A stretch of DNA of 64,000 bases, from assembly GCA_948896235.1 (NCBI GenBank), contig CAQUUC010000001.1, positions 434,001 to 498,000 of the forward strand. Direction: 5' to 3'. Each line of letters begins with the position of its first letter. Within the stretch, counting starts at the first letter, position 1. Position numbers and translations under genes: made by a program. The notes beneath the pieces were generated by a model. That model did no database searches. It saw nothing but the letters and a program-made list of their open reading frames with translations, and was not told where the DNA came from. The stretch comes from an uncultured Clostridia bacterium (lineage in GTDB: Bacteria; Bacillota; Clostridia; TANB77; CAG-508). Below, piece by piece: positions 28,747 through 37,762 of this stretch.

Positions 28747-29118
28747 TTAAACGTGTAGTTTCACGTTTACAGGTTTGCCATAGCTGTACTTCTTTACAGC
28801 ATCGTAGCTTCTTTCAGAAAAAACAACGAGTTTGTCGTTGTTCTCGACATCTCTCAAAAGAAATTCGAAAACAACAAGTTGTTTGTCCGTCAAATAGTCG
28901 GGTGTGTAGATTGCATAGTCATTATTACCAAAGTCTGCAATGGCAAGCATTGCAGGACCATCTTCAGTTTCATAATCTCCACAAACTGAATAGATAAAAA
29001 CTGACTCTGCTACCTTTCTCCGAAACAACTTGCAAGACCCACATTTTTCCTGAAGCTTTGCAATAGCATTGTACTGGATTTCAATTTGCTTTTTGGGTGT
29101 TGTTGAAATTAACGCCAT
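28747..29118 (-). CDS. Orphan 123-residue protein of higher GC content, unknown function
   Basis: Soluble protein I do not recognise. It has a CGSCKLF motif and one more Cys (SVCGDYE) in its first half, which could bind a metal. The second half is mixed alpha/beta. Codons such as TTG, GTC, GAC, TAC and AAC are used far more than in neighbours. Codon 33 is an in-phase CGG (29020-29022), which must be read as Arg. A shift there reaches TAG within four codons. It has its own promoter, a GGAGG site and a terminator, and it lies between the two tRNA-Leu repeats. It is therefore probably foreign. Confidence 0.72.
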   Translation of the reverse strand: MALISTTPKKQIEIQYNAIAKLQEKCGSCKLFRRKVAESVFIYSVCGDYETEDGPAMLAIADFGNNDYAIYTPDYLTDKQLVVFEFLLRDVENNDKLVVFSERSYDAVKKYSYGKPVNVKLHV

Positions 29119-29210
29119 GTCTTTTCCTCCATTTCATAAAAGTATTTAGTACTGCCTTTCATTGTTATGACCAACCTTTCAAAGTTATTTTAGATTGCTC
29201 TAACACAAGT

Positions 29211-29239
29211 ATTATATCACTAAATTATGTGAATTGCAA
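29211..29239 (-). promoter_or_regulatory. Promoter of the third orphan gene
   Basis: TTGCAA and TATAAT on the minus strand, 17 bases apart, about 90 bases before the ATG at 29118. Confidence 0.75.
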
Positions 29240-29290
29240 ATTTACATTCTTATAATTGCTCTAGCCCTTAATTTTTCCATCACATTGCCA

Positions 29291-29385
29291 CTATTCTTTT
29301 ACAAATTCATAATTATCTGTTGGTAATTTTGCGCCACTTCTTTTTAACAATTCAAATTCACCTTTTTCAAGAATCAAATTAGTAA
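29291..29385 (-). pseudogene. C-terminal fragment of an unknown gene
   Basis: An open stretch reading LILEKGEFELLKRSGAKLP and ending at TAG 29291 has protein-like composition but no start codon or ribosome site. It is probably a remnant inside the tRNA-flanked segment. Confidence 0.3.
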
Positions 29386-29421
29386 GTTAGCAAGTATTTA
29401 TATATTATTTTTCATTAGCAA

Positions 29422-29504
29422 TGGTGCCCAAGGCGGGACTCGAACCCGCATGGTTTCCCGCACGATTTTGAGTCGTGTGCGTCTACCAATTCCGCCACTC
29501 GGGC
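29422..29504 (-). tRNA. tRNA-Leu (anticodon CAA), CCA encoded
   Basis: Acceptor GCCCGAG pairs with CTTGGGC and is followed by A and CCA. The D arm has GGCGGAATTGGTAGACGC, as in tRNA-Leu. The anticodon stem ACGA/TCGT holds the loop CTCAAAA, anticodon CAA. A long variable arm and T arm GGTTCGAGT follow. Its 3' part is duplicated at 28472. Confidence 0.95.
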
Positions 29505-29585
29505 AAATACTACTTACATATATTAGCACAAAATAAGGAACAGGTCAATAGCCTATGCTCCTTATTTTGTAATTGTTCTATAAAT

Positions 29586-31853
29586 TTATTTTTCTGTTAA
29601 TTCATATTCATATAAGCATATTTCTTTTGTTTTTATTTTAAATTCATTTTCTAATTTACTTATTCTAAAGCTTTCTTTGCCTATTTCGTTCATTTTGTAT
29701 GTTTCTAAATTTAACAAGCCCTTATCGCTAATATCCATTCCTATTGGTAAGGTTTTGTTATAATTGTCATAATAAATTATGTTTGAGAAATATACTACTT
29801 TAGTATCTTCTTTTAACTTAATTTTATATAATACAATTTTTTTATTATCTTCCGCTTCTTTTATTACTTCTTCAAGGTTTAAATTTAAAACTTTAAGTCC
29901 TTCTAATTCTTCTTTTCTATCTAATGCAATATAAGCAGGAATAGAAATTAATTTCTTTTGTTTATTTATTATCCTTTTTACATTATCTAAAACCTTTTTA
30001 AGTTTATCTTTATATTCTTCTAAGTTTGTATCTTTGGTAATTTCTAAAATCTTCAGCTTATCTTTTTTAGTCTCACGATGTTTTTTATCTCCTAAAGTTT
30101 TTATTTTAGTATTATCATTAGCCATTTCTCCAAAAATATCAATTTTATCTGTATTAAATAAAACCCTATTATTTTCCAGCTCTTCTTTTAGTTGTTTTAA
30201 ACTATTATCTACTATTTCGTCATTATCAATATTATTTAATACCTTTAAAAGTTCTGTTCCTGCAATATAAATTGAATCTGTATCATCTTTAGATAAATAA
30301 CTTCTTTGTATTTTATCTATTAAATCTCCTATTTCTTCCCTATCTTCATCATAACTATATACTTTTTCTATTGTTCTTTTATTAACATTTTGAACTATAG
30401 AACCTTGGTTTAACATTAATTTTTCATCTTTGTTTGCAAATTTCCAAAACTCAAAAATGCTCTTTTCGTGTTTATCAATTTCTTCTATGTACAAATTAGC
30501 ATTTTGAATTTTTATATTCATACTTTGGGTTCTATTTTCTAAAGCATTATAGTCTAATTTTAGATTTTTTACCTTTTCTAATAATAAATCTAATTCTTTA
30601 TAAATCTTCACTATATCATCTATTGTATAAAATTCTCTTATAGTAAAGTTTGTATTTGTAATCTCTTCTTTGTTTTTTTCTATTTCTTTTACATTGTTAT
30701 CTTCTTGTTTTTCAGTATCTTCTTTCTTCTTTTTCTTTAGTTTAAAGAAATATTTTACTCTTCCAAAAAAAGTTTTTCTACATTCTAAATATGTTGCTAT
30801 TTGTCTTTCTTTTGATAAATATTCTTTTTCTTGTTTGACTGATATACTTTTTAACTCTTCTATACTAGCATCCAAATCATTCTTTTCTTTTTCTAGTGAT
30901 GACATTTCTTCCATCGCTTTTTTATAATCTTCTGCAAGTACTGTAAACATATTTTCATATGTTATTTCTTTGTTTTTTAAAGAAAATCCTAGTTCACCAT
31001 TTTTATCAATCTTTGCTACAAATTTATAATAATGTGGTAATTCAGTTGATAGTATAAACATTGCCTTTAAAAATTTATAAAACTTAAGTGCTTGTTCTTT
31101 ACTTTCTAATTTGTTTTTATATACACTTATTAAATCTTCATAAACTACTGTATCTCCAGTAATTTGTAAAGACATATTCCCTTGAATATCATATACTTCA
31201 TAAATATTTGGCCATTCTTTTGTAAAAAACCATATATATTTTTCTAAATCTTGTATTTCCGAGTTTTTAAGAAAGTCGCTTGAATAGTTTTCATATACAA
31301 TTGGAACAAATATCATTTGTTCTTTTTTTGTTTTATGATATTCTATTTGCTTTTTTAATAAATAAAAGAAACTCGCATATTCCAAATCCTCTGTTGGAAC
31401 AAGCATAAAATAAATATCATTCACATCAGAATAGTAAATTTGCCATAAATAGTTTTCTTCAAATTTAACTTTAAATGGTATATTTTTATTTAATCTTACT
31501 TGTTCTTTTGCAAGCTTTTCTATCTCTTCTATTTTTGTCTCTTTTAACATTTTTAAAAAGGTAATAAATTTTTCATTATCCTTTTCGTCTTCTAGTTTTA
31601 AATAACTTTTTAAGGTAGAAGCTTCCCCATATTTTTCTTTTATTGTGTTTAACCTATTCTTTGGTGTTAATAATATCTGTATTTTTGATATTGGAACATA
31701 TTTATATACTCTATATGTATTTTCGTCATATGCTTTTAAGGGCCTGTAATCAATATTACTAGAGTTCATAAAAAACTCTGGAACATTTTCTAAATCAAGC
31801 CCTATATATTTTAATTTTTTAGTTATTTCATCATCATTAGTAACTTTTGGCAT
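29586..31853 (-). CDS. Large coiled-coil protein of unknown function
   Basis: I do not recognise this 755-residue protein. No signal peptide or membrane segment is evident. The first 300 residues look globular (YKYVPISKIQILLTPKNRL; IEYHKTKKEQMIFVPIVYENY). Two long Lys/Glu-rich coiled-coil stretches follow, about residues 310-420 and 425-490. Last comes another alpha/beta region with YIALDRKEELEGLKV and a YYDNYNKTLPIGMD segment. It starts at ATG 31853 after AGGATATAA and directly follows rnr by 52 bases, so it may be co-expressed with RNase R. All CGG triplets are out of phase. Confidence 0.8.
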   Translation of the reverse strand: MPKVTNDDEITKKLKYIGLDLENVPEFFMNSSNIDYRPLKAYDENTYRVYKYVPISKIQILLTPKNRLNTIKEKYGEASTLKSYLKLEDEKDNEKFITFLKMLKETKIEEIEKLAKEQVRLNKNIPFKVKFEENYLWQIYYSDVNDIYFMLVPTEDLEYASFFYLLKKQIEYHKTKKEQMIFVPIVYENYSSDFLKNSEIQDLEKYIWFFTKEWPNIYEVYDIQGNMSLQITGDTVVYEDLISVYKNKLESKEQALKFYKFLKAMFILSTELPHYYKFVAKIDKNGELGFSLKNKEITYENMFTVLAEDYKKAMEEMSSLEKEKNDLDASIEELKSISVKQEKEYLSKERQIATYLECRKTFFGRVKYFFKLKKKKKEDTEKQEDNNVKEIEKNKEEITNTNFTIREFYTIDDIVKIYKELDLLLEKVKNLKLDYNALENRTQSMNIKIQNANLYIEEIDKHEKSIFEFWKFANKDEKLMLNQGSIVQNVNKRTIEKVYSYDEDREEIGDLIDKIQRSYLSKDDTDSIYIAGTELLKVLNNIDNDEIVDNSLKQLKEELENNRVLFNTDKIDIFGEMANDNTKIKTLGDKKHRETKKDKLKILEITKDTNLEEYKDKLKKVLDNVKRIINKQKKLISIPAYIALDRKEELEGLKVLNLNLEEVIKEAEDNKKIVLYKIKLKEDTKVVYFSNIIYYDNYNKTLPIGMDISDKGLLNLETYKMNEIGKESFRISKLENEFKIKTKEICLYEYELTEK

Positions 31854-31904
31854 TTATATCCTCCAAAATTTTTTTCTTTCGATAGTATATCATAAAAATT
31901 TTTT

Positions 31905-34022
31905 TCATACAATCTCAAAAGCAATTTTTCTTGTCTCTTTATTTGCATCAATAACTCTAATTTTTAACTTATCACCAAGTTTATATATTTTACCAGTTCT
32001 TTCTCCTATCAATATTTTTCTTTCATCGTCATAATTAAAATATTCATTTTCTCCTAAATTTTCAAACCTAACTAATCCTTCAATTGTATTTTCTAACTCT
32101 ACAAATATTCCAAAATTAGTTACACTACTAACAATTCCATCATATTCTTCCCCAATTTTATCCATCATAAATTCTGCTTTTTTAAGATCCACACTATCTC
32201 TTTCAACTTTCTTAGCTATTTTTTCTCTTTCAGAAGATTTGTCTGCTACAATCTCTGCAATTTTTTGATATTCTCCTTTAGCTTTCTCTTTTAAATTATA
32301 TCCATTTTCTAGATACATTGAAATAATTCTGTGTATAAATAAATCTGGATATCTTCTAATTGGTGATGTAAAATGGCAATAAAATTTACTAGATATTCCA
32401 AAATGTCCTTTGTTTTCACTTTCGTATTTCGCTATTTTTAAAGTCCTTAATATTAAAGTGGAAACTACCATTTCTTCTGGTTTTCCCTTTATTTCTTCTA
32501 AAACCTTTGCAAACTCTTTAGGATGAACATTATCTTTACTACCTTTTATTTTGTAGCCAAAGTTATATAAAAATTTATTTAGTTCTGCTATTTTCTCTAT
32601 TTCTGGAATTTCGTGTACTCTATAGACAAATGGTGCTTCTAACCAATAAAACTTTTCTGCAATGGTTTCATTTGCAGTAAGCATAAATTGTTCAATAATT
32701 GTATTTGCAAAAGTTAACTCGTATTTTCCAACTGAAATTGCTTTTCCTTGTTCATCTAAGACTATTTTACTTTCAGGTATATCTAAATCTAAACTTCCAG
32801 CAATTTGTCTTCTTTTTTCTAATATTTTTGCAAGTTCTTCCATTAACTTAAAGTTATCAATATATTTTTCATATTTCTTACATATTGCTTTATCAGAATT
32901 TTCTAATATTTTATTTACATCGGTATAACTCATTCTTTCTTTAACATTAATAACTGCTTTAAAAATATTTGAATCTATAACTTTTCCATTTGGATCTATT
33001 TCCATTTCAATAGATAATGTAAATCTATCTTTTCCTGCATTTAAGCTACAAATTCCATTTGATAAACGTTTTGGTAACATTGGAATAACTCTATCTAACA
33101 TATATATACTGGTTCCTCTTAATAAGGCTTCTTTATCTAGTTTAGAATTTTCTTTTACATAGTAACTAACATCTGCAATATATACACCTAGCTTATAGTT
33201 TCCATTTTCTAACTTTTCAACTAATACTGCATCATCTAAATCTTTTGCATCTTCTCCATCAATTGTAAAAATATCTTTATCTCTTAAATCTACTCTATTT
33301 GGAATATCTTTCTTTTCTATTTCTTCTCTAATTTCATTTGCTTCCTCTAATACAAACTCTGGAAATTCATAGGGTAAGTTATATTCTTTTATTAAGCATA
33401 GCATATCTACTCCTGCTTGATTTATATTACCTATAACTTCTATAATTTCACCTTCTGCATTTTTTCCTCTTTCTGGATATTTAGTTATTTTTACAACAAC
33501 TTTTTCATTATCTTTTGCTCCTTTAAATTTCTTTTTAGAAACAAATATATCTGTTCCTATTTTTTTATCATCAGGAATAACAAATCCAAAATTTCTACTA
33601 TTTTTAAATGTTCCAACAACTCTATCAATACCACGTTTTAATATCTTAATAATCTTTCCTTCTTTTGTCTTATTATTATTTTCTTCTTCAATAATCTTTA
33701 CTAAAACTGTATCCCCATTTAATGCATTTTTAGTGTTTTCTACAGATATGTGTATCTCTTCATCACTATCTTTAATTTTTACAAATCCAAAGCCTTTTTG
33801 ATTTGCCAAAAATTCTCCTTCTATATACACTTCGTCCATTAAAATATATTTGTTCTTTCTATTCTTTCTAATTTTATAATCCGCTTCTAATTCATCTAAA
33901 ATGCTCCTTAATTCATCTTGTTCTTCTTTAGGTACCATTAATACTTGTACCATTTCTTTTAGTTTCATTGGTACATATTCTTTATCCTTTATAAATTCTA
34001 ATATTTTCTCTTTTCTATCCAT
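31905..34022 (-). CDS. rnr: Ribonuclease R
   Basis: Processive 3'-5' exoribonuclease that degrades structured RNA and, with tmRNA, the messages of stalled ribosomes. At 705 residues it has N-terminal helix-turn-helix and cold-shock domains (GFGFVKIKD, FGFVIPDD), the RNB catalytic domain (TIDGEDAKDLDDAV with the metal-binding Asp residues, YCHFTSPIRRYPDLFIHR) and a C-terminal S1 domain (GIVSSVTNFGIFVEL). It ends in TGA, which confirms that TGA is a stop in this genome. The secG gene lies upstream with a terminator-like hairpin between. No in-phase CGG occurs. Confidence 0.96.
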   Translation of the reverse strand: MDRKEKILEFIKDKEYVPMKLKEMVQVLMVPKEEQDELRSILDELEADYKIRKNRKNKYILMDEVYIEGEFLANQKGFGFVKIKDSDEEIHISVENTKNALNGDTVLVKIIEEENNNKTKEGKIIKILKRGIDRVVGTFKNSRNFGFVIPDDKKIGTDIFVSKKKFKGAKDNEKVVVKITKYPERGKNAEGEIIEVIGNINQAGVDMLCLIKEYNLPYEFPEFVLEEANEIREEIEKKDIPNRVDLRDKDIFTIDGEDAKDLDDAVLVEKLENGNYKLGVYIADVSYYVKENSKLDKEALLRGTSIYMLDRVIPMLPKRLSNGICSLNAGKDRFTLSIEMEIDPNGKVIDSNIFKAVINVKERMSYTDVNKILENSDKAICKKYEKYIDNFKLMEELAKILEKRRQIAGSLDLDIPESKIVLDEQGKAISVGKYELTFANTIIEQFMLTANETIAEKFYWLEAPFVYRVHEIPEIEKIAELNKFLYNFGYKIKGSKDNVHPKEFAKVLEEIKGKPEEMVVSTLILRTLKIAKYESENKGHFGISSKFYCHFTSPIRRYPDLFIHRIISMYLENGYNLKEKAKGEYQKIAEIVADKSSEREKIAKKVERDSVDLKKAEFMMDKIGEEYDGIVSSVTNFGIFVELENTIEGLVRFENLGENEYFNYDDERKILIGERTGKIYKLGDKLKIRVIDANKETRKIAFEIV

Positions 34023-34109
34023 ACGTTTTCTCCTTCAAAGTAAAGTTTTATATCTTCTATTTTTCACTGTATATTTTATCCTATTATTATATAAAGCTCC
34101 TTTTATATA

Positions 34110-34152
34110 ATAATAGAGGCAACTAAAAAAATATGTTGCCCCTTTTTATTAT
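34110..34152 (-). terminator. Terminator of secG
   Basis: AGGGGCAAC and GTTGCCTCT pair around a T-rich loop, with flanking AT pairs extending the stem, immediately past the secG stop. Confidence 0.75.
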
Positions 34153-34162
34153 TTACTTAAAA

Positions 34163-34411
34163 CTAAATTACATACATAATTGATAATACAATTGTTAATA
34201 TTGCAAAAGCTATTCCCAACATTATCGTCCATCTTTTTAGTTTTCCTTCTCTAGTTCTTCCTTTATTCTTCTCATAAAAATTATTTGATGATGAACCAGT
34301 CATTGCTCCACTCATTCCAGCATCATCTTTAGATTGCATCATAGCAACAATAATTAATGCAAGGCAAACTATAACATATACAATAATTACAATATATTTT
34401 AAAATTTCCAT
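34163..34411 (-). CDS. secG: Preprotein translocase subunit SecG
   Basis: Small inner-membrane subunit of the Sec translocon. The 82-residue protein has an N-terminal membrane helix, the conserved loop MQSKDDAGMSGAMTGSS, and a second helix at the C-terminus after KGRTREGKLKRW. The secG-rnr gene order is common in Firmicutes. AGGAGG precedes the ATG, and a promoter with 17-base spacing lies about 70 bases upstream. Confidence 0.94.
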   Translation of the reverse strand: MEILKYIVIIVYVIVCLALIIVAMMQSKDDAGMSGAMTGSSSNNFYEKNKGRTREGKLKRWTIMLGIAFAILTIVLSIMYVI

Positions 34412-34479
34412 CTATTTATTCCTCCTCTAAAAGCAAAACTTTAAAACTTTTCACTCTTAAGTTTAATTTCAATATTGAT

Positions 34480-34508
34480 ATTTTAGCACAAACTATAATA
34501 AATTGCAA
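34480..34508 (-). promoter_or_regulatory. Promoter of secG
   Basis: TTGCAA and TAAAAT on the minus strand, spaced by 17 bases, upstream of secG. Confidence 0.65.
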
Positions 34509-34528
34509 ATACTTTTAGAAATTTCTTT

Positions 34529-35215
34529 TTATAATATACAAATTATACTATATATTATTATTTTCAAAATATCTTTCGCAAATATATCTAAATTTACAAG
34601 TTTAATTCCCATATTGTTTAATTCATCATATTTAGATACAATTTTATTTACATTTTCTTTTGAACATATATTATTTTCTTCTAAATATTCTTTAGCAATG
34701 TATCTTGCTTTTGTCATTGCATCTGTTTCTAACATACTTCTAATAAAGTACTGTACCATTCCCATAACTATAAGTATATATAAAAATATTGATGGCTTAG
34801 TAATAACATTACATACAGTTAATATTGATACTATTAAAAAATACAACATATAAATATTTGTATAGATAAAGTTAAACCATAGCATTCTTTTACTTTGAAT
34901 GGAATGTATACATTCATGTGCTACAGTTTGTATCCTTGTATAAGAATCTCTTATGTTTGCAATTGTAATTGTATTAGTTACTACTACATATAGGCTTGTT
35001 TTACTATCCTTATCTTCCTTTATATTTACATTGTTATTTCCTAATTTGTTCAATATATTTTTACAAATATCTATATTATCAGGAAAGTCCTTTGTAATAC
35101 TATCTAATTCTTTATCTTCACCAATTTGTTTTAGTTTTTTTATATTTAGTTCTAAAATAACCCACAATACCATTAAAAACATTAAACAAATTAAAATTAG
35201 AAATATATATTCCAT
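34529..35215 (-). CDS. Membrane zinc metallopeptidase (HExxH)
   Basis: 228-residue protein with an N-terminal membrane helix, the metal site HECIH at residues 100-104, two further membrane helices after it, and the downstream acidic block ETDAMTKA, which probably gives the third zinc ligand. The layout resembles the YugP-type neutral zinc metallopeptidases, but the family assignment is not certain. It follows the YlbF-family gene by about 30 bases, so the two are likely co-transcribed. AGGAG lies before the ATG. Confidence 0.75.
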   Translation of the reverse strand: MEYIFLILICLMFLMVLWVILELNIKKLKQIGEDKELDSITKDFPDNIDICKNILNKLGNNNVNIKEDKDSKTSLYVVVTNTITIANIRDSYTRIQTVAHECIHSIQSKRMLWFNFIYTNIYMLYFLIVSILTVCNVITKPSIFLYILIVMGMVQYFIRSMLETDAMTKARYIAKEYLEENNICSKENVNKIVSKYDELNNMGIKLVNLDIFAKDILKIIIYSIICIL

Positions 35216-35246
35216 ATTTATTCTCCTCTTTTGTACTTACCTTATT

Positions 35247-35582
35247 CTATTTAATTAAATCTTCAACTGCATCGCCTATTATTTTATTAATATCAGTTAA
35301 TAATACATTAAACTTTAATTCTGCGTCAAAATATTTTTTCATAGTTTCGTCTTGAATTAATTCAAGATATAACTTTTGCATTTCTATTGTTTTTTCTTCA
35401 TCTCTTTTACCACTTTGAATTGTCATCAGTTGAACTTCATATCTTGAAGTTTCAAATTTATTTAACTTTTCTTTCAATTCTTGATTTTCATTAACTTCTT
35501 TTTTTAACTTTTTATAGTTTAGATACTCTTCTGAGTTTTTAATTTCATAAGCTAATCTATTAGCTGTATCATAAATATTCAT
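35247..35582 (-). CDS. YlbF/YmcA-family regulator
   Basis: All-helical 111-residue cytoplasmic protein of the YlbF/YmcA family. In Bacillus, members form a complex that controls RNase Y-dependent RNA maturation, competence, biofilm formation and sporulation. The central region YEVQLMTIQSGKRD and the C-terminal helix are typical. AGGAGG precedes the ATG. It lies between a glycosyltransferase and a zinc peptidase gene on the same strand. There is no CGG. Confidence 0.85.
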   Translation of the reverse strand: MNIYDTANRLAYEIKNSEEYLNYKKLKKEVNENQELKEKLNKFETSRYEVQLMTIQSGKRDEEKTIEMQKLYLELIQDETMKKYFDAELKFNVLLTDINKIIGDAVEDLIK

Positions 35583-35662
35583 ACTATCTCCTCCTAAAAA
35601 AATTAAATGGCAGCACCTCCACCACCATCCTTCTTAATTATTAGCTATTTTAAAATAAATTT

Positions 35663-36956
35663 TTAAGCATATGCTTGTCTTTTTTTGAAAGATAACAAGT
35701 TTGTAATTTCTGCTTCTGTATTTTTTGCCTTTTTTGCTTTTTTTGCTTTTTCTTGTGCAATTTGATTTTTCTGGCGTTCTGCCATAGTTTGACATATAGC
35801 TTTTTGATATATAAAATGTGTATCTTGTGCAATTTTTGCCCAATTATATTCATTTTTCACTTTAAGTTTTGCTTTTTTTACTACGCTATCTGCAAGTGCA
35901 GGATTATATAATAATTCAAGTATTGAATCTGCAAGTGAATTAGCATTTCCAGCATAGCTCTTCATGCCATCTACACTGTGCTCAACTATTTCATTTAATC
36001 CCCCAATATCTGAAACAACCACTGGTGTACCTGAAAGCATTGCCTCTAATGCAACAATTCCAAAAGGTTCGTATGTACTTGGAAATACAGATACATCTGC
36101 ACATTTATACATTTTACAAACTTGCTTTTGATCCATATATCCTGTAAAATACACTTTATTTCCTAATCCCATAGAGTATACTTGTGATTTTAATTCCTCC
36201 ATCATTCCACCTTTACCAGCAATAATAAGTTTTGCATCGTGATATCCTGCTAGTATTTTAGGCATAGCTGAAATTAAATGTTGTACTCCTTTTTCATAAA
36301 CAAGTCTTCCCATAAATAGAATTATTCTTTCATTATCTAAAGCATATTGTCTTCTAAATTCATAATCTTTTTCTACACCATTAAACATATTTATATTTAT
36401 TCCATTTGGTGCTACATTTATTTTTTCGAATGGTAAGCCAAATAATCTTTGTAGTTCCCTTTTCATATAGTTACTATTTACTATTACTTCTGTAGATTCA
36501 TATGTAAGCATCCATTCTGTATCATTTATATATCTTTGTGTTTCATCGTGAATTCCTGAATTTCTTCCGTGATTCTGTTGCATGTATTGTTGATACTATT
36601 GGTATATCATATGAATTCTTTAGTGTTTTTGCAGCATAAGCAACTAACCAATCATGTGCATGGATTACATCAAATGCACCTTCTTTTGCAATTATTTCAC
36701 TTGCCTTTGCTACCATATTAAAGTTCATTTGCATAACCCAATCAATAAAATTGTTTGGATTAATCATATAATTATCTACTCTATAGACTTTAACCCCTTT
36801 ATCATCCTCAAAATATGGTGCATTTCCTTCTCTATATGTAACAACTGTAACTTCATGACCATCTTTTATTAATCTTTTTGATAAATCGTTAACAACTCTC
36901 GCAATTCCGCCAACAATTCTTGGTGGATATTCCCAAGTGAGCATAAGAATTTTCAT
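35663..36956 (-). CDS. GT4-family glycosyltransferase, with a +1 shift at CGG
   Basis: Two-domain GT-B enzyme related to glycogen/starch synthases and GT4 transferases. The N-terminal piece shows MLTWEYPPRIVGGIARVV and VIHAHDWLVAYAA. CGG at 36567-36569, after TCA, then shifts +1 so that HATESGRNSGI is formed, a conserved acceptor-side motif. The C-terminal domain has MGRLVYEKGVQHLI and FPSTYEPFGIVALEAMLSG with the nucleotide-sugar-binding Glu. A Lys/Ala-rich tail ends the 430 residues. The sugar donor is likely UDP- or ADP-glucose, but this cannot be fixed from sequence. Both halves without the shift would be inactive. Confidence 0.92.
36567..36569 (-). other. +1 recoding site CGG-A (glycosyltransferase)
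   Basis: Zero-frame TCA CGG, stop eight codons later. The +1 Gly falls in the conserved ESGR motif. Confidence 0.93.
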
Positions 36957-37189
36957 AGGTCAAAGTTCCCCTTTCTTCTGTGTTATCTTCTGTTTTATCT
37001 TTTTGTATTTTATACAACTTTATAACAAAAGTAAATATATTTTTACAAAATAACTCTTATTTTGTAAAAATGTAATATAACTGTAATATTACCTGTCTTT
37101 ATTAATTTTTTATGAAAATACACACATATATTAAATTATATGCTATAATGTAAAATAGAGATAGTTTTAAGGAGTTGAACCTTGTATTT

Positions 37190-37738
37190 ATGCTAGAGAT
37201 AAAAGAAAATATTCACGAGGATTATACCAATATGCGTGAATTTGAGAATATTATATATGATTTAGTTACTAATGATACTGTATTAAAAATGAAAAATTAT
37301 AAACAACATTATGAAACAAGCTGCTTTGAACATTGCAAAATGGTTTCATATTATTGTTATTTAATATGTAAAAAATATAATTTAGATTACATATCTGCTG
37401 CTCGTGCAGGAATGCTACATGATTTATTTTTATATGATTGGAGACTAAGACAAAATGGTAGAAAAGGTTTACATGCTTTTACTCATCCGAAAACTGCTTT
37501 AGAAAATTCTAAAAAATTATTTACTTTAAACGAAAGAGAATGTGATATAATTTTAAAACATATGTGGCCTGTTACATTATTTAGTTTTCCTAAATATAAA
37601 GAAAGTTTTATTATTACCCTTGTTGATAAATATTGTGCAATACAAGAATCAATTAAGGCATATAAATCTAGAAAGAAACTACAAATTGCTTATAGATATG
37701 CTTATGTGTTTTTAAGTATGTTTATTTTACTTAGATAA
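37190..37738 (+). CDS. HD-domain phosphohydrolase-like protein
   Basis: 182-residue soluble protein with an HD domain: the first His in CFEHCKMVSYY, then AGMLHDLFLYD with the His-Asp pair, the His in LHAFTHP, and a later VDKYCAIQES Asp. Metal-dependent hydrolysis of a nucleotide or phosphate ester is likely, but the substrate is unknown. AAGGAGTTGA lies 11 bases before ATG 37190, the start I prefer. An in-phase TTG at 37175 overlaps it. dapB follows 24 bases after the stop, suggesting one transcript. Confidence 0.8.
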   Translation: MLEIKENIHEDYTNMREFENIIYDLVTNDTVLKMKNYKQHYETSCFEHCKMVSYYCYLICKKYNLDYISAARAGMLHDLFLYDWRLRQNGRKGLHAFTHPKTALENSKKLFTLNERECDIILKHMWPVTLFSFPKYKESFIITLVDKYCAIQESIKAYKSRKKLQIAYRYAYVFLSMFILLR

Positions 37739-37762
37739 TTTATAAGAAATGAGGTATTTATT

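Noticed and set aside
35634..35853. Small minus-strand frames rich in Lys
   Set aside because: They are alternative frames of the Lys/Ala-rich glycosyltransferase tail.
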